A stretch of 46,599 bases of DNA from CABMGU01 sp035292785 (GTDB taxonomy: Archaea > Nanobdellota > Nanobdellia > Woesearchaeales > ARS49). Within the stretch, counting starts at the first letter, position 1, and each line of letters begins with the position of its first letter. The notes below the pieces were generated by a model. That model saw only the letters and a list, made by a program, of their open reading frames with translations. It was not told where the DNA came from and made no database searches. The position numbers and the translations under genes are program-made. This document shows positions 41,358 to 46,599 of the stretch, piece after piece. Where the stretch lies: assembly GCA_035292785.1 (NCBI GenBank), contig DATDPK010000044.1, forward strand, positions 1 to 46,599, read 5' to 3'.

Positions 41358-42157
41358 CACTCATCACAACACTCGACAAAGCGTGGACAGCATTCTGGAA
41401 GAACAAACGTTATTTGATATTGACAGTGCTGATGGACTTTCTATTTCTATTCGCAATGGTGCAAATACATTGGTTCTACTTCATACCATCAGCAGAAGCA
41501 ATGATGAAAGTAGGAGAACAAATGACAAGCGCGATGCAAGGGCTGCCGGAAACAGAGCTGGTAGACCTGAATGCAGTTTTAATCAATAACCCTGAATTCA
41601 TGCAGGCATACAAGAATTTGCTGACAAACATAGTGCTGTTTTTCTTATCGCTCTTAGGAGCGTGGCTTGTATTCAAAACATTTTCTTGGTACTTATCGCA
41701 CAAAAGCATTTACAAGAAAATTCCGCTGGCAATATTCGCGTACAAATTCATACTCTTGAGCTTATTGTGGTTTGTTGTATTGGTTGCAACAATCTTCGCA
41801 TTCTTAGGACTGACAAGGCAACAGCCCCTGCCAATCATCAGCCAGACGACATCAAGCATAATCCTCTTTGCACTAATCGCAGTTGTGGCATACTTTGCAA
41901 ACATAAGCTTTGCACTCATACCCGCACAGCAAACTTTAAAAAAGACGTTCACTTTAGGAACAAAACATGCAAAAAAGATCGTGCCAGCATACATTGTCAA
42001 CCTGCTATTACTTTTTGTCGGAATCTCACTTCCAATCACAATCATCACAAAACATTCACTCATTGCACTCGCAATCATACTCATCTTCACACTTCCAGCA
42101 CTTGCATTCGCAAGAATTAACATAATAATTGCAACATGGCTTCAAAAATCTTCATAA
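41354..42157 (+). CDS. Polytopic membrane protein, module copy 2 (267 aa)
   Basis: The protein has six membrane helices: YLILTVLMDFLFLFAMVQIHWFY, LLTNIVLFFLSLLGAWLVF, FKFILLSLLWFVVLVATIFAF region, SSIILFALIAVVAYFANI, IVNLLLLFVGISLPITII, and LIALAIILIFTLPALAF. It corresponds to the last six helices of the 31210 protein, so it is the third element of the duplicated envelope module. The first 11 residues (MTLITTLDKAW) are also present as a broken copy before the MNT/HEPN genes. It therefore used to follow the giant gene directly. It overlaps the HEPN gene by ATGA and the next gene by 22 bp. Confidence 0.72.
   Translation: MTLITTLDKAWTAFWKNKRYLILTVLMDFLFLFAMVQIHWFYFIPSAEAMMKVGEQMTSAMQGLPETELVDLNAVLINNPEFMQAYKNLLTNIVLFFLSLLGAWLVFKTFSWYLSHKSIYKKIPLAIFAYKFILLSLLWFVVLVATIFAFLGLTRQQPLPIISQTTSSIILFALIAVVAYFANISFALIPAQQTLKKTFTLGTKHAKKIVPAYIVNLLLLFVGISLPITIITKHSLIALAIILIFTLPALAFARINIIIATWLQKSS
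41363..41386 (+). repeat. Right copy of 24-bp direct repeat flanking the MNT/HEPN module
   Basis: Perfect match to 40324-40347. Here it encodes ITTLDKAW at the start of the membrane protein and is in frame. Confidence 0.85.
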
Positions 42158-42732
42158 CAATCGGAATGATGGCAATAATCGGACTTCTATTATACATAGC
42201 TGCAAAACCAAGCGAAGTCATTGTTACGACGCCATCGCCGATAATTGTAGAACAACCGCAAGTACAGCAGCCAACTCCAACAGAACGGCCAACACCAAGA
42301 GCAGAACCGGAGCCAGAACCACTCCCGCCAGGACCATCAATGGAAAACCTGCTTCCAGCAGAAACAAACTTCTGGGTTAACACGATAAGAGTGCCGGACG
42401 TATCAGATTACGAAGGATACAATTTCATACCAGTCAAAAAAGATGATTTGAAAACATTCGCAGGCTCATTCGGGCCATACTTCACAGACCCAAGCCCATA
42501 CATAACAGTAATACTCTGCTCAGAATTGTACAAAGTGAAAGCAGCGCCAGCCTGCCAAAGAGTGCAGACAATATACCGCGACAATTACATGAGCTTTGCA
42601 GCAGGATTTGCCTCTGACGAATACATCGGCGGAATGGCAGTCAAAGATTATCTGGCTTATTACGTAATAAAAGCAGAAGACACAGTAATCGGACACAGCA
42701 GTACGGCAGTTATCCGGACAGTCAACAGCTAA
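42136..42732 (+). CDS. Membrane-anchored protein with Pro-rich stalk (198 aa)
   Basis: One N-terminal membrane helix (IFITIGMMAIIGLLLYIAA, 5-23) is followed by a Pro/Glu/Thr-rich stalk (about 28-72, PTPTERPTPRAEPEPEPLPPGP). A C-terminal domain of about 125 residues follows, with two cysteines (ILCSELYKVKAAPACQRV) that could pair. The stalk suggests a domain held away from the membrane surface. No family recognised. It overlaps the 41354 gene by 22 bp and is the last gene of the envelope operon. Confidence 0.68.
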   Translation: MASKIFITIGMMAIIGLLLYIAAKPSEVIVTTPSPIIVEQPQVQQPTPTERPTPRAEPEPEPLPPGPSMENLLPAETNFWVNTIRVPDVSDYEGYNFIPVKKDDLKTFAGSFGPYFTDPSPYITVILCSELYKVKAAPACQRVQTIYRDNYMSFAAGFASDEYIGGMAVKDYLAYYVIKAEDTVIGHSSTAVIRTVNS

Positions 42733-42818
42733 ACCGGATAAATTACTAATTCTGATATGAAAATAGACGGAAAACGTACAGATAGACATTAAAAGGCAAA
42801 TTTCTCATTTTCTAAACA

Positions 42819-42864
42819 GGCTTGCAGGCCTGCAATAGGTGCTCGCCAAGCAGGTTTGCAAGCC
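42819..42864 (+). promoter_or_regulatory. Palindromes upstream of the DUF4258/YgiT pair
   Basis: A perfect 14-bp palindrome, TTGCAGGCCTGCAA (42822-42835), overlaps one arm of a wider inverted repeat, GGCTTGCA (42819-42826) and TGCAAGCC (42857-42864). A weak TATA-like ATTAAAA near 42789 would place these in the mRNA leader. They could be a repressor site or an RNA hairpin. Confidence 0.5.
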
Positions 42865-42871
42865 AATTACA

Positions 42872-43099
42872 ATGCCTGATTTCACCTTTTCAAGACACGC
42901 GTGGATTGAAGCTCACGAAGATGGCATTTCCAATTCAGAAATTGCAGAAGCACTTTCACGCGGGCCAAAATTCAGACAAAACGGTCATTTCATCACAATG
43001 TATAAATACTTCACCGTTGTATATGTAAGATTATCAGACGGCAGATACAAAATAATCACTGTTCATTCAGGCAACCCAAGAAGATGGAAAAAAGAATAA
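42872..43099 (+). CDS. DUF4258 domain protein, likely toxin component
   Basis: The start is ATG 42872 (MPDFTFSRHAWIEA). The 75-residue protein has the DUF4258 pattern: FSRHAWIEAHEDGISNSEIAEALSRG at the N-terminus, then a beta hairpin with VVYVRLSDGRYKIITVHSG and a basic end. DUF4258 proteins are small RelE-like or BrnT-like proteins often found with YgiT/MqsA-type partners, as here. Toxicity is inferred from this pairing. It overlaps the zinc-finger gene by 16 bp. Palindromes precede it. Confidence 0.78.
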   Translation: MPDFTFSRHAWIEAHEDGISNSEIAEALSRGPKFRQNGHFITMYKYFTVVYVRLSDGRYKIITVHSGNPRRWKKE

Positions 43100-43311
43100 A
43101 ATGCACGGAATGTGACGGGAGTTATGTGAAGAAAAAAATCCCTTACGACTATTTAGAGCAACGCATAGGAATCTATCCAGCACTTGTGTGCAATAAATGC
43201 GGAGACACCATGTTCGAACGTGCTGCCTGCGAAGCAATGGAAAAAGAGCTAAAACGTCGGAAACTATGGGGCTTGAGCAGACAGAAAGAATTAGATTCTG
43301 TTGTTGAATAA
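43084..43311 (+). CDS. YgiT/MqsA-type zinc-finger protein, likely antitoxin
   Basis: The 75-residue protein has two CxxC pairs: CTECDG near the N-terminus and CNKCGD about 30 residues later. A helix with ERAACEAMEKELKRR follows, as in the zinc-binding half of MqsA-like antitoxins (YgiT-type zinc finger). The C-terminal HTH of full MqsA is absent. It follows its DUF4258 partner with a 16-bp overlap; toxin-first order is known for MqsRA. The palindromes upstream of the pair may be its target, though without an HTH another binder may be needed. Confidence 0.78.
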   Translation: MEKRIKCTECDGSYVKKKIPYDYLEQRIGIYPALVCNKCGDTMFERAACEAMEKELKRRKLWGLSRQKELDSVVE

Positions 43312-43320
43312 TTCTAAACA

Positions 43321-43326
43321 TTTAAA
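43321..43326 (+). promoter_or_regulatory. TATA box for the NOG1-like gene
   Basis: TTTAAA (43321-43326) is centred 27.5 nt before the ATG at 43351, predicting a leaderless transcript, although GAGG also lies shortly before the start. Confidence 0.55.
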
Positions 43327-43350
43327 AAGCTTCCTCAGGAAAGAGGACAT

Positions 43351-44322
43351 ATGAACCTTCAAGGACTGGGCAAAGTAGAAGACTACCAGAAATATCTGGA
43401 TATTGCTTTCAAGAATGGAGTAGCCACGGCAGCAGAAACAAGAAAGGACATAACTAATCCGAACAGATTGTTCAGAAGCAAAAGAATAGAAATAGCAAGA
43501 GTGGAAACAATAGGAAAATCACTGGTGAGCAGCCTTAACTTCATCGGCAGAAGCTTCCCATCATTCGACCAATTAGCTCCATTCTACCAAGAATTAGTCA
43601 AAAGCACGCTTGATTATGATTTATTGAAGAAAAGCTTAGGCGCAGTCAACTGGGCAAAAAAACAAGTAGCGGGCCTAATGATAAAATACAGAGGCGAACT
43701 TGCGAGAACACAACAAGTTATACTAATAAACAAGACAAGAACTGCATTCTCAGGAAGAATAAGCTCTGTAATGAAACAAATCAAAGACAACCTGCTCTAT
43801 CTTGAAGAAAGCAGAAAAATAATGAAAGAATACCCATCGCTCAAAACAAAGGCAAACACAATAGTCATTGCAGGAGCGCCAAATGTTGGAAAAAGCACAC
43901 TGCTTGCAGCACTAACCGGAAGCAAGCCGGAAACAGCACACTACCCGTTCACAACGCAGAAGTTGAACTTAGGATACGATGCAGAAGACAACCAATACGT
44001 TGACACGCCAGGACTGCTGGACAGGCCATTGGCACAACGCAATCCAATAGAAAAACAAGCAATACTTGCGCTCACGCATCTTGCAACAATAATAATATTC
44101 GTCATAGACCCAACAGAAACCTGCGGATACACAATAATTGAACAACGAAATTTACTTTCAGACATAAAAGAATCATTTACGCAGCCAATGATTGTTGTGG
44201 CAAACAAGTCAGACACAGGAGCAACATACAAAGGCGCAATAGAAATCAGCGCAAAAGAAGGCGCTGGAATAGACAAATTACGAAAAGAAATCAATTCTTT
44301 GCTTGCTCAGAAAGCCAAATAA
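43351..44322 (+). CDS. nog1: NOG1-type GTPase
   Basis: The 323-residue protein has the N-terminal helical NOG1 domain (FIGRSFPSFDQLAPFYQELVKSTLDYDLLKKSLGAVNWAKKQV) and an Obg-type GTPase: G1 GAPNVGKST (175-183), G2 region HYPFTTQKLNLGY, G3 DTPG (218-221), G4 NKSD (285-288) and G5 EISAKEG. In eukaryotes NOG1 acts in late maturation of the large ribosomal subunit near the peptidyl transferase centre; archaeal members are thought to act likewise. Transcribed from its own TTTAAA box. The last 32 bp overlap a convergent membrane gene. Confidence 0.92.
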   Translation: MNLQGLGKVEDYQKYLDIAFKNGVATAAETRKDITNPNRLFRSKRIEIARVETIGKSLVSSLNFIGRSFPSFDQLAPFYQELVKSTLDYDLLKKSLGAVNWAKKQVAGLMIKYRGELARTQQVILINKTRTAFSGRISSVMKQIKDNLLYLEESRKIMKEYPSLKTKANTIVIAGAPNVGKSTLLAALTGSKPETAHYPFTTQKLNLGYDAEDNQYVDTPGLLDRPLAQRNPIEKQAILALTHLATIIIFVIDPTETCGYTIIEQRNLLSDIKESFTQPMIVVANKSDTGATYKGAIEISAKEGAGIDKLRKEINSLLAQKAK

Positions 44323-44740
44323 GCGCAACGCCAACAATAATGTAAATGCCTGCCAATAACCAAGCTTTAGGAATATAAGTCTTAATCCATTCTTCAAGAT
44401 AAGGAGAAGCATCACCAAGCATACGCAGGAAAATAGCCATACGCCTCGGGCCTGTAAAAGAAAAGATTACTGCTACAAGCCCAGGGAATAATGTTGTCAT
44501 TCCAAGAACGCGCAACGCAACCTTCTTTGAAGCAGAAAACCAGTAAACAAGAAAAAAACCTAATACGATAAAGCCAAGCGCAAAGCCAAAAGCATACTTT
44601 GCCTGAATAAGCTGATAAGGGGACAATAGTAAAGGAAGCAAGGGAATAAGCGCAGTCAAGCCGGTGAAATAAAATAACTGCGCAATATACTTCACAAGTT
44701 GAAACTCAACAGCACGCGAAATTCTCTTTTTGAAAGGCAT
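44291..44740 (-). CDS. Four-helix membrane protein (149 aa)
   Basis: The hypothetical protein has about four membrane helices: YFTGLTALIPLLPLLLSPYQL, YAFGFALGFIVLGFFLVYWF, VLGMTTLFPGLVAVIFSF and WLLAGIYIIVGVALIWL. A basic N-terminus (MPFKKRISRAVEFQL) suggests the start faces the cytoplasm. No family recognised. It is divergent from the endonuclease Q gene across a 52-bp spacer with one central TATA box, and its 3' end overlaps NOG1 by 32 bp. Confidence 0.65.
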   Translation of the reverse strand: MPFKKRISRAVEFQLVKYIAQLFYFTGLTALIPLLPLLLSPYQLIQAKYAFGFALGFIVLGFFLVYWFSASKKVALRVLGMTTLFPGLVAVIFSFTGPRRMAIFLRMLGDASPYLEEWIKTYIPKAWLLAGIYIIVGVALIWLSEQAKN

Positions 44741-44792
44741 ACCCTTCTTGCGAATATAAAAGTATAAAAAGATATGTACTGATGGATAAGTT
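44741..44792. promoter_or_regulatory. Shared TATA box between membrane gene and endonuclease Q gene (52-bp spacer)
   Basis: TATAAAAA (44763-44770; TTTTTATA on the other strand) is centred 26.5 nt from each start codon. A second AATATAAA at 44753-44760 is too close to the minus-strand start to serve it in the usual way. Confidence 0.55.
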
Positions 44793-46037
44793 ATGAACGT
44801 AATAGCAGATTTACACCTTCACAGCAGATATGCGCGTGCGTGCTCAAAGAATATTACTCTGCAGAATTTAGAGAAATACGCGCGGCTGAAAGGACTAACA
44901 TTGCTTGGTACAGGAGACTTCCAGCACCCAAAATGGCTTCCAGAGCTCAAAGCAAATTTAACAGATAAAGGCAAAGGAGTACTTTACACGAAAACAGGAT
45001 ACCCGTTTGTACTGCAGACAGAAATCTCGCTAATCTATTCACAAGACGGCAAAGGACGAAGAGTGCACAATGTCGTGCTTGCGCCAAACTTTGAAACAGC
45101 AGACCAGATAGTTGAATACTTATCGAGTAAAGGAAGAATGGACTACGACGGAAGGCCAATATTCAAAATACCCTGCCCTGAATTTGTAGAGAGCTTGAAA
45201 AAAATAAGCCCTGATATTGAAGTAATACCAGCACACGCCTGGACTCCTTGGTTCTCAGTCTTTGGAAGCATGTCAGGATTTGACTCACTGCAAGATTGCT
45301 TTCTTGATAAGACAAAAGAAATTCACGCAATAGAAACAGGACTCTCCTCAGACCCAGGAATGAACTGGAGGTTGTCGCAATTGGATAATGTCGCGCTGAT
45401 AAGCAGCTCAGACAGCCACTCACACTGGCCCTGGAGAATAGGCAGGGAAGCAACAGTATTTGATATGGAAGAAATGAGTTATGCACAACTGATAAAATCA
45501 ATACGAGAGAACAAAATAGTTGAGACGCTTGAATTCTTTCCAGAAGAAGGAAAATACCATTTTGACGGGCACAGAAGCTGCGGAACTTGCCTTTCTCCAA
45601 AAGAAAGCCTTGCAATGAAACAAGTATGCCCTGGGTGCAAAAAGCAGGTTACAGTCGGGGTTGCAAGCAGAGTCGAAAAGCTTTCAGACAGGGAAGAAGG
45701 ACACAAGCCGGCAAAAGCAAGACCGTATAGAAATTTAATACCATTGTCTGAAGTAATATCACACGTAATCGGAGCACCAATAGCAGGCAAAAAAGTATGG
45801 GAGCAATACTTCAAACTGGTTGGCGCGTTTGGAAATGAACTTGCAGTATTGTCAGCAAAAGCAGAAGACATAGCAAAACACGTAGACCAAAAAATAGCAA
45901 CAGCAATAGCGCAAACAAGCAAGGTACAGTGGAAACCAGGATACGACGGGGTATACGGAATACCATTATTTGAAGGCGCTGTTCACAAAGAAGAAAAAGT
46001 TCAAATAAAACAAAAAGATTTAGGAAGCTATCAATAA
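44793..46037 (+). CDS. Endonuclease Q family protein (PHP domain)
   Basis: The 414-residue protein has a PHP-type metal site opening with ADLHLHSRYARACS (H8, H10), then LLGTGDFQHPKWL, VIPAHAWTPWFSVFGSMSGF and SSSDSHSHWPWRIGREATVF, which supply further His/Asp ligands. A zinc-finger region follows (CGTC...CPGC, near 267-289). EndoQ, studied in Thermococcales, cuts DNA 5' of deaminated bases (uracil, hypoxanthine) and abasic sites. The length and motif order agree with this family. It is leaderless relative to the shared TATA box. It overlaps the convergent 46031 gene by 7 bp. Confidence 0.9.
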   Translation: MNVIADLHLHSRYARACSKNITLQNLEKYARLKGLTLLGTGDFQHPKWLPELKANLTDKGKGVLYTKTGYPFVLQTEISLIYSQDGKGRRVHNVVLAPNFETADQIVEYLSSKGRMDYDGRPIFKIPCPEFVESLKKISPDIEVIPAHAWTPWFSVFGSMSGFDSLQDCFLDKTKEIHAIETGLSSDPGMNWRLSQLDNVALISSSDSHSHWPWRIGREATVFDMEEMSYAQLIKSIRENKIVETLEFFPEEGKYHFDGHRSCGTCLSPKESLAMKQVCPGCKKQVTVGVASRVEKLSDREEGHKPAKARPYRNLIPLSEVISHVIGAPIAGKKVWEQYFKLVGAFGNELAVLSAKAEDIAKHVDQKIATAIAQTSKVQWKPGYDGVYGIPLFEGAVHKEEKVQIKQKDLGSYQ

Positions 46038-46324
46038 AACTGTCTTGGCCGCTCCTGCTTTCTTCTCATAATCATTGCTGCAAGAACAATTGCCAAGCCA
46101 AGAATTGCAGCAGGAGTAATCCAATCATTCTTCACAATGGTTTTCTCAATAGTTGGATAAGTATGGCATTTAAAGTCGCTTCCGCAATAAGACTCACTGT
46201 TGCAATCACTGTTTAAATTACACTCTTTCTTGCTTTCCATAAACTTCAGAATAGTTGCAGCACCGCCAATGCTGAACGCTATAATAGCAATAACAACAAA
46301 AGCCCCCCATATATACTCGCTCAT
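46031..46324 (-). CDS. Two-helix membrane protein with small Cys-rich loop (97 aa)
   Basis: The protein has membrane helices at about 5-27 (YIWGAFVVIAIIAFSIGGAATIL) and 68-86 (WITPAAILGLAIVLAAMIM). Between them is a short disulfide-type loop, ECNLNSDCNSESYCGSDFKC. This C-x4-D-C...C...C pattern resembles the repeat at the end of the giant protein (ECNVPADC...ICTDELC), so both may carry the same kind of mini-domain. If so, the loop faces outside. The TATA box at 46347-46355 is 27 nt before the ATG, so the mRNA is probably leaderless. Function unknown. Confidence 0.62.
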   Translation of the reverse strand: MSEYIWGAFVVIAIIAFSIGGAATILKFMESKKECNLNSDCNSESYCGSDFKCHTYPTIEKTIVKNDWITPAAILGLAIVLAAMIMRRKQERPRQFY

Positions 46325-46346
46325 ATATAGACGACAAACACGCCAC

Positions 46347-46355
46347 TATATAAAA
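46347..46355 (-). promoter_or_regulatory. TATA box for the 46031-46324 gene
   Basis: TTTTATATA on the minus strand, centred about 27 nt before the ATG at 46324. It lies directly next to the stop codon of the upstream truncated gene (46357-46359). Confidence 0.55.
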
Positions 46356-46356
46356 T

Positions 46357-46599
46357 TTACTCGTCTTTGTGAGTGAAATTTAATAGCACAATCAATAGAA
46401 TACCGAATGCTGCCAGGAACGTTAAGGCAAGCTGAGTGCTTCGCGGGGTTGGAGAATCTAAAATTACATAATTCGTGATAGGTGCGCTAAAGCCACCAGT
46501 TGGTCCAGACGATGCCGGCAGGCAAGTGTACGCGCTTGTTGCAGTTATACCTCCAAAAGTGAATGAGTGAGTGCAAGAACTGTTCTCCTGAGAAGCAGT
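46357..46599 (-). CDS. 3' end of a C-terminally anchored secreted protein (truncated by window edge)
   Basis: The frame is open from the window end to a TAA at 46357-46359, giving the last 80 residues of a longer protein; no start is visible. The end is a Thr/Ser/Gly/Pro-rich region with two cysteines (SSCTHSFTFGG, YTCLPASS), a short linker (DSPTPRSTQ), one membrane helix (LALTFLAAFGILLIVLLNF) and a tiny charged tail (THKDE). This is the layout of an exported protein held by a C-terminal anchor. The family cannot be told. Confidence 0.65.
   Translation of the reverse strand, partial: TASQENSSCTHSFTFGGITATSAYTCLPASSGPTGGFSAPITNYVILDSPTPRSTQLALTFLAAFGILLIVLLNFTHKDE

Overview
The window is archaeal chromosomal DNA. 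It carries archaeal/eukaryotic-type information genes: exosome subunit Rrp42, RNA polymerase subunit K, ribosomal proteins S19e, L39e, L31e and S6e, Cbf5, deoxyhypusine synthase, Pth2, a NOG1-type GTPase and endonuclease Q. Most lead genes have a TTTAAA or TTTATATA box about 26-28 nt before the start codon, which points to leaderless transcription. Moderately AT-rich composition, small compact genes, a bacterial-type ThrRS and large membrane proteins starting with KRGQIT(V/I)FIIIG suggest a DPANN archaeon of the Woesearchaeota/Pacearchaeota kind. That placement is an inference and no rRNA is present. I saw no tRNA, rRNA, CRISPR array, transposase or integrase.

Layout. 1-847: end of an rrp42-rpoK-DUF357 operon. 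942-5999: accessory and housekeeping genes, namely an orphan, an HTH/PIN pair, deoxyhypusine synthase, a possible caspase-fold protein, an SDR-msrB operon and two zinc-ribbon proteins. 5996-13295 (minus): a six-gene MoxR/DUF58/von Willebrand A operon. 13365-16929 (minus): a secreted Cys-rich repeat protein, then cbf5 and the shortened S19e-L39e-L31e ribosomal cluster. 17137-19162: a small ORF, an AbrB/RelE toxin-antitoxin pair, a Nudix hydrolase and an AlkD-like gene. 19215-23381: thrS, two pilin-like proteins, pth2 and S6e. 23439-42732: a 19-kb block of cell-envelope genes. 42872-46599: a DUF4258/YgiT pair, NOG1, small membrane proteins, endonuclease Q and a truncated secreted protein.

The most interesting region is the envelope block. 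It appears to contain two paralogous copies of one module: a KRGQIT-anchored ectodomain protein (24454 and 32111), a very large secreted Cys-rich protein (26637, 1056 aa; 34144, 2056 aa), and a polytopic membrane protein (31210 and 41354). Most genes are joined by ATGA stop/start overlaps. An MNT/HEPN toxin-antitoxin module has been inserted exactly at the junction of the second module. It duplicated 24 bp of the start of the downstream membrane gene and recreated an ATGA overlap. I know of no described function for this gene set; a DPANN surface or attachment apparatus is a guess from secretion signals, Ig-like folds and disulfide-rich composition.

A second notable pattern is promoter geometry. 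Three divergent gene pairs (5427/5480, 19162/19215, 44740/44793) are each separated by exactly 52 bp, with a single near-symmetric TATA box at the midpoint, so one box could serve two leaderless genes. Four toxin-antitoxin-like pairs lie in the window, and at least two have perfect inverted repeats at or just downstream of the TATA box. No stretch of more than about 210 bp lacks a gene.
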